Shown one piece after another: positions 25,259-34,230 of a stretch of DNA of 64,000 nt (its first letter is position 1; each line of letters starts with the position of its first letter). The stretch is taken from assembly GCF_028993635.1 (NCBI RefSeq), contig NZ_CP118631.1:4960001-5024000 (forward strand), read 5' to 3'. Under the pieces are notes generated by a model, which had not been told where the DNA came from, ran no database searches, and was given only the letters and a program-made list of their open reading frames with translations. The DNA is from Mucilaginibacter sp. SJ (GTDB lineage Bacteria; Bacteroidota; Bacteroidia; Sphingobacteriales; Sphingobacteriaceae). Made by a program: the position numbers and the translations under genes.

Positions 25259-25795
25259 ATGACAAAGATTGAGTTTAACACCCTTGTACTACGTCAGGCG
25301 ACTTCTTTAAGATCATACGCTTTACATTTCACGCACGACGCAGACGATGCTAACGACCTTGTCCAGGATACAATGTTGAAGGCCATAACTTACTACAACA
25401 AGTTTAAGGAAGGCACCAATTTAAAAGGATGGTTATATACCATCATGAAAAACACATTCATCAACAACTATCGCCGTTTTGTTAAAATGAGCACTTTTGT
25501 TACCAAGAGTGATGAAATTTCATCACCAAACCTGGTATTCAGTTCAACCAAAAACCAGGGCGAAGCCAAATTTGTTATGGATGATATTAAAAAAGCTTTA
25601 GACAGGCTGCCTGAAGATTATTATGTACCCTTCACTATGTACTTTGAAGGTCATAAATACCATGAAATTGCCGATCACCTGGATATCCCGATCGGTACGG
25701 TAAAAACCCGCATACACGTAGCACGCAAACTGCTCAAGAAAAACCTTAAGGCATATGATAACGGCATCGCCAAACCCGTTTACGCAGAGAATTAA
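25259..25795 (+). CDS. ECF-type RNA polymerase sigma factor, orphan
   Basis: A 178-residue sigma-70 family protein. Region 2 (about 10-80) has DANDLVQDTMLKA and GWLYTIMKNTFINNYRR. Region 4 (about 115-165) has LPEDYYVPFTMYFEGHKYHEIADHL and IPIGTVKTRIHVARKLLKK. ATG at 25259 is preferred over an upstream TTG at 25235. There is no adjacent anti-sigma or FecR-like gene, and the protein closely resembles the conserved stand-alone ECF factors of Bacteroidota as I remember them. It is monocistronic with a strong terminator. The 263 bp upstream hold no gene and no perfect TAnnTTTG box. Confidence 0.9.
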   Translation: MTKIEFNTLVLRQATSLRSYALHFTHDADDANDLVQDTMLKAITYYNKFKEGTNLKGWLYTIMKNTFINNYRRFVKMSTFVTKSDEISSPNLVFSSTKNQGEAKFVMDDIKKALDRLPEDYYVPFTMYFEGHKYHEIADHLDIPIGTVKTRIHVARKLLKKNLKAYDNGIAKPVYAEN

Positions 25796-25824
25796 TGTTC
25801 AATTAAACTCCATCATATATATAG

Positions 25825-25856
25825 GAAACCCGCCCATGAGGCGGGTTTCTTGTTTT
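25825..25856 (+). terminator. Terminator of the ECF sigma gene
   Basis: GAAACCCGCC and its exact complement with a 5 nt loop, followed by TTGTTTT. Confidence 0.92.
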
Positions 25857-25881
25857 AGCTCAGGCTATTAATGGGGTTATG

Positions 25882-26490
25882 TTATCTTAAAAAAGGTACA
25901 GCTGGCTGATAAAATATTTGCCGGGTGTTATATATCAATACGCTGTTGAAAACAATATAAATAAAGTTTATAGCATAAAACAACGGCATACTCAATAATA
26001 TAAGTTCGCCCGCGCCAAGGTTCAATATAGATGAGGGAATATGAAAAAATTCGTGGTTAAAAAGAACAATAGCTGTTAAAACGATAGCTAAACACCATGA
26101 TATTTGAAAATTGATAAGCCGTTTACAAGGTTTATCTATATCCTTTATTTTTTTCCTGTTGGATAACCACAAGGCCAGTGGCAATGCTATTCCTAACATC
26201 GGGAATATAATGAAGCTTAGGGCTGATAAATTGAATTGTAATAAGAAGTTTCTGCTATCATAATTCAAAATTCCTGCCGGCTCGAAAGGTAATTCTGTTA
26301 AATCTTCAGGGGTAATATTTAGCGCGGTTGCCAGTCTTTTAAGTGTATCGCCCCTTGCATCTGTTTCATCGTTTTCTATTCGTTGTACGGTTCTTAAACT
26401 TAGTTGGGCTTGTTCAGCCAATTCTTCCTGGCTTAATCCTTTACGGTTGCGCAATTCCTTAATCTTTTTTCCGGGGTTATAGGTTTTCAT
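25882..26490 (-). CDS. XRE-family regulator with C-terminal membrane domain
   Basis: 202 residues. An N-terminal helix-turn-helix of HTH_3 type (about 8-65; GLSQEELAEQAQLSLRTVQRIEN) is fused to about four hydrophobic segments (about 90-190), similar to DUF4870-like tails. It is probably a membrane-tethered DNA-binding regulator. A perfect TACTTTTG box lies about 20 bp upstream. It is adjacent to the carotenoid locus and transcribed in the same direction as crtI, separated by 93 bp, but a regulatory link is only conjecture. Confidence 0.85.
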   Translation of the reverse strand: MKTYNPGKKIKELRNRKGLSQEELAEQAQLSLRTVQRIENDETDARGDTLKRLATALNITPEDLTELPFEPAGILNYDSRNFLLQFNLSALSFIIFPMLGIALPLALWLSNRKKIKDIDKPCKRLINFQISWCLAIVLTAIVLFNHEFFHIPSSILNLGAGELILLSMPLFYAINFIYIVFNSVLIYNTRQIFYQPAVPFLR

Positions 26491-26509
26491 ATTGATATAT
26501 TTTGCTGAA

Positions 26510-26517
26510 CAAAAGTA
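26510..26517 (-). promoter_or_regulatory. Candidate -7 element for the XRE regulator gene
   Basis: On the minus strand, TACTTTTG is a perfect TAnnTTTG match 19 nt before the ATG. Confidence 0.45.
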
Positions 26518-26583
26518 TAACAGACTAAAGATATTAATTGCCGACTTGTTTACGTCATGTTTACGACATCGCTGTTATTGCTA

Positions 26584-28059
26584 CTACACCAGCTTCTTCA
26601 TAGCTTCCTTCGCTACTACCTGTCCCGAAATAATAGCAGGCGGCACACCCGGCCCAGGTACGGTAAGCTGCCCGGTATACAGCAGATTTTTGACATGTTT
26701 TGCCCGCATGGCGGGTTTAAAAAAAGCAGTTTGGGCAAGTGTATTTGCCAACCCGTAAGCATTGCCTTTAAATGAATGATAATCTACCTTGAAATCATTA
26801 AGCGCATAGCTTCGTTTCACCACAATCGAATCCCTTATGTCATGTCCGGTAATCTGAGCAAACCTGTCCATCATCAGGGTGAAATATTTTTCGCGGATGG
26901 TTTCGTCATCATTTAATCCCGGGGCTATGGGCATCAGGAAGAACAGGTTCTCCCCGTTTTCGGACGCAACCGTGCTGTCCGTTTTTGAACTACAGCAAAC
27001 ATAAAACAGCGGGCTGGTAGGCCATTGTGGTGCAGTATAGATCTCTTTGGCATGCAACTCAAAATCTTCGTCAAAAAATAGATTATGATGCTGTATGCCT
27101 GGCACTTTTTTGTTAGTGCCGATGTAGAACAATAAACTCGATGGCGACATCGTCCGGTTATCCCAGTATTTAGCAGTATAATTACGATGCGGTTTCTCGA
27201 TTAAATGCTGGTCAATATGTTCATAATCTGCCCCTGCAATTACCATATCGGCAGTGAATACGCCGTTATTGGTTTGGATTTTATCAACCTGTTTATCCTC
27301 TATGTTGATTTTTGTAACCTCTGTATTGAGCCTGATCTCAACTCCCAGTTCGGTAGCCAGGCTTACCATAGCTTTTACTATTTCGTTCATACCACCCATG
27401 GGATACCAGGTGCCCAGGGCAAGGTCGGCATAGTTCATCATGCTATACATGGCCGGGGTATTTTGCGGGGTGGCTCCTAAAAATAACACTGGGAACTCCA
27501 GTAATTTAATTAGTTTGGGGTTTTTAAAATATTTGCTTACATGGCTGCTCATACTGGTAAGCAGCTGCATGCTGAAGCTTTTTTTGATCAGGTTAAAGTC
27601 GATAAATTCGGTGATGGAATGGGAGGGGCGGAAAACGTACTCACCCATGCCTACTTTATATTTATATGCCGCCTGGTTTAAGAAATCCTGTAATGCTTTA
27701 CTACTGCCAGGTTCGTCTTGTTCAAACAGGGCTTCAAGCTCAATCATGTCCGCGGGGACATCAAATATTTCATTTTTACTGTAATAAATACGGTAGCCGG
27801 GATCCAATCTTTTTAACTGGTAATAATCGGAAGTTTTTTTGCCGAACAGTGCAAAAAAGTTTTCAAATACGTCGGGCATCCAGTACCAGCTTGGCCCCAT
27901 GTCAAACCTGAAACCATCCTGCTCCCAGGCCCTGGCACGGCCACCAGGCTGGTCATTTTTTTCCAGTATGGTAACTTTATATCCTTCTTTAGCCAAAACA
28001 CAGGCTGCCGATAAACCAGCAAAGCCCGAACCAATAACAATAATATCCTTGCTGCTCAT
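26584..28059 (-). CDS. crtI: Phytoene desaturase CrtI
   Basis: A membrane-associated FAD-dependent enzyme that converts phytoene stepwise to lycopene. It has 491 residues from the ATG at 28059; a start 27 nt upstream is possible but less likely. The N-terminal dinucleotide motif VIGSGFAGLSAA, the GGRARAWEQDGFRFDMGPSWY segment split around the FAD, and the C-terminal CrtI signature GQLTVPGPGVPPAIISGQVVA are all present. It is divergent from crtB, and the two starts are only about 100 bp apart, so their promoters overlap or abut. Confidence 0.95.
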   Translation of the reverse strand: MSSKDIIVIGSGFAGLSAACVLAKEGYKVTILEKNDQPGGRARAWEQDGFRFDMGPSWYWMPDVFENFFALFGKKTSDYYQLKRLDPGYRIYYSKNEIFDVPADMIELEALFEQDEPGSSKALQDFLNQAAYKYKVGMGEYVFRPSHSITEFIDFNLIKKSFSMQLLTSMSSHVSKYFKNPKLIKLLEFPVLFLGATPQNTPAMYSMMNYADLALGTWYPMGGMNEIVKAMVSLATELGVEIRLNTEVTKINIEDKQVDKIQTNNGVFTADMVIAGADYEHIDQHLIEKPHRNYTAKYWDNRTMSPSSLLFYIGTNKKVPGIQHHNLFFDEDFELHAKEIYTAPQWPTSPLFYVCCSSKTDSTVASENGENLFFLMPIAPGLNDDETIREKYFTLMMDRFAQITGHDIRDSIVVKRSYALNDFKVDYHSFKGNAYGLANTLAQTAFFKPAMRAKHVKNLLYTGQLTVPGPGVPPAIISGQVVAKEAMKKLV

Positions 28060-28127
28060 GTTTAATGTGAAGCCCAAGATAAACAAATTGTTTTAGGCCT
28101 ATAAAAAACAATACCGCTTTGAATTTG

Positions 28128-28135
28128 TACTTTTG
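28128..28135 (+). promoter_or_regulatory. Promoter -7 element of the crtB operon
   Basis: TACTTTTG is a perfect TAnnTTTG match. The first in-frame ATG (28141) would coincide with the transcription start. This favours initiation at 28159 or 28162, or a leaderless mRNA. Confidence 0.55.
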
Positions 28136-28158
28136 AAAAAATGACCACGCGAGTGCCA

Positions 28159-28992
28159 ATGATGAACCTGTACGATGAAACTTGTTTTGAATGCAGTAAA
28201 CTGATAACTAAAAAATATAGCACCTCCTTTAGCCTCGGCATTAAAACTTTCGATAAAAGTTTTCGTTATCCCATTTATGCCATCTATGGCTTTGTACGCT
28301 ACGCCGATGAGATTGTGGACACCTTTCATGGGTACGACCAGCAGGAATTGATCAGCAGGTTTGAGGAAGAGACTTTCAAGGCTATCAGAGAAAGGATCAG
28401 CACTAATCCTGTGATTCATTCTTTTCAACAGGTAGTTAACAGGTTTGAGATTGACCATGAATTGATCAGGGCCTTTCTGCGATCAATGGAAATGGACCTG
28501 GATAATAAAGCCTATGATAGGGATAGCTACCAAGCTTATATCTATGGTTCGGCAGAGGTTATTGGCATGATGTGCCTGCGTGTTTTTACCAATGATGCCA
28601 CCCAATACCAGGCTCTTGTACCCAAGGCGCGAAGCCTGGGGGCCGCTTTCCAAAAGATTAATTTTTTGCGGGATGTTAAGGCAGATTATACAGAACGCGG
28701 GCGCTCATACTTTCCGGGGGTCGATTTCAATAATTTTACCGAGCGGGATAAGCTTGCCATTGAGGCGGAAATTAAACACGATTTTGATGAAGCCTTCGAG
28801 GGGATAAAATGCCTGCCTGCCGGTACCAGGCTTGGGGTTTATATTGCCTATATTTACTACCTGCAGTTGTTTAAAAAAATAAGTTATACACCTGCTAACG
28901 TAATACTACAAAAACGCATCAGGGTTTCTGATGCGCGTAAAATGAGTTTGTACATCAAAGCTGTTCTGCAGCAAAAGTTAAATGTTATTTAA
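28159..28992 (+). CDS. crtB: Phytoene synthase CrtB
   Basis: Condenses two geranylgeranyl-diphosphate molecules to phytoene. It has 277 residues from Met at 28159 (283 from 28141). The first Asp-rich motif is in RYADEIVDTFHG and the second in LRDVKADYTERGRSYFPG. Both bind the Mg-diphosphates and are intact. The N-terminal FECSKLITKKYSTSFSLGI is the usual trans-isoprenyl synthase start, which supports the shorter form. Its TAA shares one base with the next ATG, so the four genes to 30492 form a tightly coupled operon. Confidence 0.95.
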   Translation: MMNLYDETCFECSKLITKKYSTSFSLGIKTFDKSFRYPIYAIYGFVRYADEIVDTFHGYDQQELISRFEEETFKAIRERISTNPVIHSFQQVVNRFEIDHELIRAFLRSMEMDLDNKAYDRDSYQAYIYGSAEVIGMMCLRVFTNDATQYQALVPKARSLGAAFQKINFLRDVKADYTERGRSYFPGVDFNNFTERDKLAIEAEIKHDFDEAFEGIKCLPAGTRLGVYIAYIYYLQLFKKISYTPANVILQKRIRVSDARKMSLYIKAVLQQKLNVI

Positions 28993-29537
28993 TGTTCAGG
29001 AAGATCTTTTTAATAGCCAGTATATTGGCATTGGTATTCGGGTTGCAAATGGCTAAAGCCGAAGAACCCAATCTGAAAGTACTGCGTAAGCAAATGCTTA
29101 TTGCTATTGACAAAAGCAAAACCACCGATTCGTTGTATAATAATCTTAATGGTATCAAAGAAAAGAGTGGTATAGTGAATGGTTTCATAGGCGGCCTGCT
29201 TGCTTTAAAAGCCAAACATGCCTGGAACCCATATTTAAAATTGAAATATCTTAACAGATCGGAAAAGGTATTTAAGCAGGCATTAATTGACGATCCGCAT
29301 AATATCGAGATCAGGTTCATGCGCTTTTCTGTAGAACATAACGTGCCTTCCATTTTGGGTTTTAATAAAGACCTCGCCGCGGATACTGACGATATCATAG
29401 CCCAGCTGGGTAAAAAGAATTATGGCTCGGCCGATAAGGAATTGACCATCCAGATTATCAAATTCCTCCTTCATTCCAAAAGATGTACTCCTGCTCAAAG
29501 CCTGGCGCTCAATAAACACTTAACCGAACTTGCGTGA
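28992..29537 (+). CDS. Unknown secreted protein within the carotenoid operon
   Basis: 181 residues: a signal peptide (about 1-23, ending AKAEE), then an all-helical mature domain with tetratricopeptide-like character (LNRSEKVFKQALIDDPHNIEIRFMRFSVE). I recognise no family. It overlaps crtB by one base and crtYcd by four, so it is translated with them. This is the position where related operons, as I remember them, often carry the hydroxylase crtZ. This protein lacks the histidine clusters of CrtZ and cannot replace it. A periplasmic helper role is conceivable but unsupported. Confidence 0.75.
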   Translation: MFRKIFLIASILALVFGLQMAKAEEPNLKVLRKQMLIAIDKSKTTDSLYNNLNGIKEKSGIVNGFIGGLLALKAKHAWNPYLKLKYLNRSEKVFKQALIDDPHNIEIRFMRFSVEHNVPSILGFNKDLAADTDDIIAQLGKKNYGSADKELTIQIIKFLLHSKRCTPAQSLALNKHLTELA

Positions 29538-30211
29538 GATACACCTATTTATTAATCAACCTGCTAACGGTATTTTTTCCCGTTGTGCTTTCGTTTGATA
29601 AAAGGGTGCAGTTTTACAAAAGCTGGAAATTTATATGGCCCGGCATGGTGGTTACCAGTTTGTTTTTTTTGTTTTGGGACGTGCTTTTTACAATCAGAGG
29701 TGTTTGGTCGTTCAATCCGGCCTACATCATAGGTGTTAAGTTTTTTGGTTTGCCCTTAGAGGAGATACTATTCTTTTTAACGGTACCGTTTGCCTGTATA
29801 TTTATTTACGCCTGCCTTAATCACTATGTTAAATGGCTGATGCCTTTCAGGCTTACCAGTATTATAAGCAGTATGGTAATATTGCTGAGCGTCCTGATGC
29901 TGATATTTTATCATGACCGGCTTTACACCGCGGTTACATTTGGTTTATTGCCATTGCTTGTGGTGCTGATTCAATACGTTTTTAATTCCGATTGGGTTAA
30001 TCGTTATTACCTTGCTTATATTGTGTCGCTTTTGCCTTTTTATATAATAAACGGCATTTTAACCTCAATACCAATTGTGCTCTATAATGATGCCGAAAAC
30101 ATCGGGAGGCGGATTGGAACTATTCCGTTTGAAGATCATTTTTACCTGATGGCTCTACTATTCATGAATATTGGCCTCTTTGAATATTTTAAACAACGAA
30201 AATTAAGTTGA
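29534..30211 (+). CDS. crtYcd: Lycopene cyclase, CrtYcd (heterodimer-fusion) type
   Basis: A membrane enzyme that closes the ionone rings of lycopene to give beta-carotene. It has 225 residues and about seven hydrophobic segments. Two related halves each carry the cyclase motif: GLPLEEILFFLTVPF (about 73-87) and TIPFEDHFYLMALLF (about 195-209). This is the CrtYc-CrtYd fusion found in Bacteroidota. The start is GTG, and GTGA overlaps the upstream stop. With CrtI and CrtB this completes a phytoene-to-beta-carotene pathway; no hydroxylase or ketolase is present nearby. Confidence 0.9.
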   Translation: MRYTYLLINLLTVFFPVVLSFDKRVQFYKSWKFIWPGMVVTSLFFLFWDVLFTIRGVWSFNPAYIIGVKFFGLPLEEILFFLTVPFACIFIYACLNHYVKWLMPFRLTSIISSMVILLSVLMLIFYHDRLYTAVTFGLLPLLVVLIQYVFNSDWVNRYYLAYIVSLLPFYIINGILTSIPIVLYNDAENIGRRIGTIPFEDHFYLMALLFMNIGLFEYFKQRKLS

Positions 30212-30492
30212 TGAGTGAGTTGCCGATATACACTAAATCGCAACTGGCCTTACGCAACGGTCAGGATAAGCCCCAGATTTGGGTGGCTTATAGAGGTGAT
30301 ATTTATGATGTAACCGAAAGCCGCTTATGGCGAAACGGGAAACATTATGAGCATTGGGCCGGGCAGGATTTGACAGATGAACTTGCCGACGCACCACATA
30401 CCGAAACCGTATTTGAGAAATTTGTAAAGATAGGTCGCCTCACCCCGGCTCTCTCCATTGGGGAGGAAGAGAAAGATTTGAACAGTTTCTGA
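30211..30492 (+). CDS. Cytochrome b5-like heme/steroid-binding domain protein
   Basis: 93 residues from ATG 30211, which overlaps the crtYcd stop (TGATG). LPIYTKSQLALRNGQDKPQIWVAYRGDIYDV, then HYEHWAGQDLTDEL and APHTETVFEKF, match the small cytochrome b5-like domain family that includes membrane-associated progesterone receptor-type proteins. His near HYEHWAGQ and APHTE could bind heme or a hydrophobic ligand. The last 17 residues (LTPALSIGEEEK...) coincide with a palindromic repeat in the DNA. It could donate electrons to, or carry, carotenoid intermediates; that is inferred from context only. Confidence 0.8.
   Translation: MSELPIYTKSQLALRNGQDKPQIWVAYRGDIYDVTESRLWRNGKHYEHWAGQDLTDELADAPHTETVFEKFVKIGRLTPALSIGEEEKDLNSF
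30438..30472 (+). repeat. Palindromic repeat forming the 3' end of the cytochrome b5-like gene
   Basis: CTCACCCCGGCTCTCTCC, a short loop, then GGGGAGGAAGAG resembles a common intergenic palindrome. Read in frame it gives LTPALSIGEEE. Confidence 0.5.
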
Positions 30493-30778
30493 TATGTGAC
30501 GCCGTTTTTCTGTCACTCCTGTGTCATTTAATACTATGTTTAATAGGCTATATTCTGTGATAAATCATGTAAATATATTGTTACGTGGTTGTTTCTCGCT
30601 GAAAAGTATGGAAAAATTAAGGTTTTTCCTTCCTGCCATACCTTTTTCAACAGACTATGCATGGTACAATTTATTGTTATAAAAAGGGGTTTTAAGGAAC
30701 AGTAAGTTGTGGTTTTTTTCTTGAATTTCTCGCGACAGTTAATTTTATTGTGTTTTGATTTACAAGAGCTTATAAAAC

Positions 30779-30813
30779 AAGTTAGGAAAATGCCTCGCGC
30801 ATTTTCCTAACTT
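30779..30813. terminator. Strong hairpin, possible terminator
   Basis: AAGTTAGGAAAATGC and its exact complement around a 5 nt loop. No T run follows on the plus strand. On the minus strand TTGTTTTATAAG follows. It lies 287 bp after the carotenoid operon. Confidence 0.5.
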
Positions 30814-30961
30814 ATAATTAACAATATTAACTGACTTATTACCGGCCGGATCTAACGGCCATATGGTATTAACGACAGCAAAGGTAATTTCTTGTTGCTT
30901 ATTTCCTAAAACCTTCATTGTGGTTAAAAAAATTCATGTAAAAGAAATATTACATTCATTA

Positions 30962-30994
30962 TTTGTTTTATTTTGTCATTGGCTATTAAGTTTG
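30962..30994 (+). promoter_or_regulatory. Bacteroidota-type promoter of the susC-susD operon
   Basis: TTTG (30962-30965), a 21 nt spacer, TAAGTTTG (30987-30994). The predicted leader is about 25 nt. Confidence 0.6.
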
Positions 30995-31023
30995 CTTCCT
31001 TAACTATTAGCTAAATTTTTTCT

Positions 31024-34000
31024 ATGAAAAAACGACTACTACTAATTTTGTGCAGTTTCGTATTTGCTGTAACACAGCTTTTTGCGCAAAATCACACTGT
31101 TACCGGTACGGTAACAGCCAGGGAGGACGGCCTTCCTCTGCCGGGTGTATCGGTGAAGATAAAAGGGACAACTACCGGTACCCAAACCACCGTCGACGGA
31201 AAATTCTCACTTAACGTTCCTAACAACGCGATTTTATCATTCAGCTTTATTGGATATGCTACACAGGATGTACCAGTTGGTGCATCAGCGAACCTTAAAG
31301 TAGTTTTAGAAGCATCAGCCCGTGGACTTAACGAAGTGATTGTAACCGCCTTAGGCATTTCAAGGCAGCAAAAATCATTGGGCTACGCTGCTCAGCAGGT
31401 AAAAGGCGATGACCTTACCGTCACCAAGCAAGCTGACCTTAACACCGCCCTTGCAGGTAAAATTGCGGGTGTACAGGTTTTAGGCGGTTCGGGTGCAAAA
31501 TTTGGTACATCAACTATCCGAATCCGGGGTATCAACTCATTATCGGGTGGTAACCCAATTTATGTGGTAAATGGTGTTGTTACTGATCCTAATGCGGTAA
31601 ATAATGATGATATCGAATCTCTTTCGGTATTGAAAGGTCCTGCTGCTACTGCACTTTACGGTCAGCGCGCGTCTGAAGGCGCGGTGGTTATCACGCTTAA
31701 AAAAGGTGCAAACAAAGGTGTTGGTGTATCCATTAACCAGTCAACCACCTTTGAAAAAGTTTATCAACTGCCAGACTATCAAAATGAATATGGCGGTGGT
31801 ACCAGCACAACCTGGAAAACCTATACCTATGATCCTGCTAATGGTTCACCCGCATCATTTGCCAAATTTAATGGTGTAAAAATTTACGATTACGGAGTTG
31901 ACGAAAGTTGGGGGCCTAAGTTGGATGGTACAATGTACGCTCCATGGTATTTCTGGGATCCGTCAAATCTCGATTTTGGCAAGTTAAAGCCATTTGTTGC
32001 ACAGCCAAATAACGTGCGCGATTTTTATCGCACCGGGGTTACCTATAACACCAATGCGGCATTTTCAAAAGCTGCAGATGATTACAACTTCAGGGTATCG
32101 TACACGAACATTGACCGTACTGGTATTACCCCTAACAGTGATCAAAAGCGTAATAATGTTGGTTTAAATGGAGAACTTAAGTTAACCAAGAAATTTACAG
32201 TAAGCGCCAATGTTAACTTTTCGCAAATAAACTCAAATAATGTACCTGCCGAAGGTTACGGAACTCAAACAGCAGGTTCATTCAGCCAGTGGTTTCACAG
32301 GGATATCGAGATCGATAAACTTAAGAACTACCGGAGAGCCGATGGTACTTATACTTCATGGAATATCATAAGCCCTGACAACCTGGCGCCACACTATTGG
32401 GACAATCCATATACCGAGGCTTATGTTAATACTTCAAAGTCAAACAGCAACCGTATTTATGGCAACATCACTGCATCATACCAGTTTACCAAAGATCTGT
32501 CATTGTCATTAATTGCACGCGAAGATCTTTTAAACCGTGATGATAACGCGCAGGTAGGTTCAGGTACAATTAACGTTGACTCATATTCACAGAGTCAATA
32601 CACCTATAAGGAAAATAATTATGTGGCAAATTTGTCATATAGCCATAACTTCAGGGATTTGTCTGTAAAAGCGGGTTTATATGCCGAAACAAGACAAGAC
32701 AGGTATCGTTACACCAGTGGGAATACCAATGGTGGTTTGGCTGTGCCTGATCTGTACACGCTGAGCAACTCTATTGATGCTCCTTCATCATTCAGCTACA
32801 ATGCATTATCACGCGTGAACAGTTACTACGGTTATACTTCATTGGGTTATAAGGATTTCTTATATCTTGATTTTAACGCACGCAACGATATTTCATCAAC
32901 GCTGCCGGTTAATAACAACTCATACTGGTACGGTGGTTTATCGGGCTCCTTTGTATTTACTGAGCTGTTGGCAAAAAACGATTGGTTAACTTTTGGTAAG
33001 TTAAGGTTATCAGCAGCCAAAATAGGCTCAGATACCCAGCCATATCAGGTTTATCAAACTTACAACCTGAGCACCACACCTTACGGTGGCTTTCCGGTAC
33101 AAACAGTACCTAATACATTGCCAAACCAGGCGTTGAAACCTACACTGTCAACAGCATATGAGATAGGTACAGAACTGCATTTTATTAAAGATAGGGTTAA
33201 ATTTGACTTTAACTACTATACCCGCAATGCTAAAGATCAAATACTACCTTTACCTGTAAATGGTACTTCGGGTTATTCAACGGCAGTAGTTAACGCCGGT
33301 GAGATCAAAAACCACGGTATTGAAGTAAGCCTTGGCGGTACGCCGATAAAATCAAAAGATTTTACCTGGAACGCTGATTTCAACATTTCATTTAACCGTA
33401 ATAAAGTTGTATCCATATACCCTGGCATCAACAGCTTACAGGTATCTCCTGACGGCTTAGGCGGATACGGCTTATCTGGCGGTAACCAGGCGGCAGGTTC
33501 AAGGGGATTCGGTTTCGTGGGTTCCCCAAGCTTTGGTATCAACGGTGTTGTAGGTAGTTCATACGGCCAGATCATTGGTTCAGGCTTTACCCGCGATGCA
33601 AAAGGGAATATCGTTGTTGATGAAAACGGCTATCCTATAGTAAACAATACTGTTAATCTGGGCAGCATGTTGCCAAGCTACACAGGTGGTTTTACCAACG
33701 CATTTAACTATAAAGGATTTGTGCTCGCCTTCTCGCTCGATTTTCAAAAAGGCGGTAAATTTGTTTCAGTTACCCAGCAAAATCTCAACGGATCAGGTTT
33801 AGGTATTCAAACCGTTGGCCTGAATGCTAAAGGCAATCCAAAACGTGATGCAGTATCAGCAGGTGGTGGTACGCTGTTTGCCGGTGTTCATGAAGATGGT
33901 AGCCCAAATACTACGTATGTTAATACCCGTCAGTTATATGAATCTGTTTTAAGTCAGATCTGGGAAAACTACACTTTTGATGCATCGTATGTTAAACTAC

Positions 34001-34212
34001 GTGAGGTTAGTTTAGGTTATTCTTTCCCTAAAAAAATGCTGGGAAGATTACCATTCCAAACAGCATATTTTGGTATCACCACACAAAACCCATGGATGAT
34101 CTACTCTAAACTAAAAGGTGTTGATCCATCACAATTACAAACTTCGTTTTACGAAGGTGGCCAGTTGCCAAACACCCGCAATATCGGATTTAACCTTAAG
34201 GTAACGTTCTAA
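31024..34212 (+). CDS. SusC/RagA-type TonB-dependent outer membrane receptor
   Basis: An outer-membrane transporter subunit importing oligosaccharides or similar nutrients with its SusD lipoprotein. It has 1062 residues. Signal peptide 1-22 ends LFAQ. A carboxypeptidase-regulatory beta domain follows (about 24-105; VTGTVTAREDGLPLPGVSVK). A TonB-box-like segment (LNEVIVTALGI) leads into the plug domain (KIAGVQVLGGSG, SIRIRGIN-like TIRIRGINSL, LYGQRASEGAVVI) and the 22-strand barrel ending in aromatic LKVTF. There is no adjacent glycoside hydrolase, sensor or anti-sigma gene, so the substrate cannot be inferred. Confidence 0.93.
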   Translation: MKKRLLLILCSFVFAVTQLFAQNHTVTGTVTAREDGLPLPGVSVKIKGTTTGTQTTVDGKFSLNVPNNAILSFSFIGYATQDVPVGASANLKVVLEASARGLNEVIVTALGISRQQKSLGYAAQQVKGDDLTVTKQADLNTALAGKIAGVQVLGGSGAKFGTSTIRIRGINSLSGGNPIYVVNGVVTDPNAVNNDDIESLSVLKGPAATALYGQRASEGAVVITLKKGANKGVGVSINQSTTFEKVYQLPDYQNEYGGGTSTTWKTYTYDPANGSPASFAKFNGVKIYDYGVDESWGPKLDGTMYAPWYFWDPSNLDFGKLKPFVAQPNNVRDFYRTGVTYNTNAAFSKAADDYNFRVSYTNIDRTGITPNSDQKRNNVGLNGELKLTKKFTVSANVNFSQINSNNVPAEGYGTQTAGSFSQWFHRDIEIDKLKNYRRADGTYTSWNIISPDNLAPHYWDNPYTEAYVNTSKSNSNRIYGNITASYQFTKDLSLSLIAREDLLNRDDNAQVGSGTINVDSYSQSQYTYKENNYVANLSYSHNFRDLSVKAGLYAETRQDRYRYTSGNTNGGLAVPDLYTLSNSIDAPSSFSYNALSRVNSYYGYTSLGYKDFLYLDFNARNDISSTLPVNNNSYWYGGLSGSFVFTELLAKNDWLTFGKLRLSAAKIGSDTQPYQVYQTYNLSTTPYGGFPVQTVPNTLPNQALKPTLSTAYEIGTELHFIKDRVKFDFNYYTRNAKDQILPLPVNGTSGYSTAVVNAGEIKNHGIEVSLGGTPIKSKDFTWNADFNISFNRNKVVSIYPGINSLQVSPDGLGGYGLSGGNQAAGSRGFGFVGSPSFGINGVVGSSYGQIIGSGFTRDAKGNIVVDENGYPIVNNTVNLGSMLPSYTGGFTNAFNYKGFVLAFSLDFQKGGKFVSVTQQNLNGSGLGIQTVGLNAKGNPKRDAVSAGGGTLFAGVHEDGSPNTTYVNTRQLYESVLSQIWENYTFDASYVKLREVSLGYSFPKKMLGRLPFQTAYFGITTQNPWMIYSKLKGVDPSQLQTSFYEGGQLPNTRNIGFNLKVTF

Positions 34213-34230
34213 AAAAAGCTCTCATAAATT

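Larger units (their letters stand above)
30493..31023 (+). other. 531 bp gap between the carotenoid operon and susC
   Basis: No gene of convincing quality. It contains a perfect 15 bp stem hairpin at 30779-30813, a smaller GGCCG/CGGCC dyad near 30843-30859 and the susC promoter at its end. The first 280 bp are AT-rich and featureless apart from short T runs. Confidence 0.6.
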
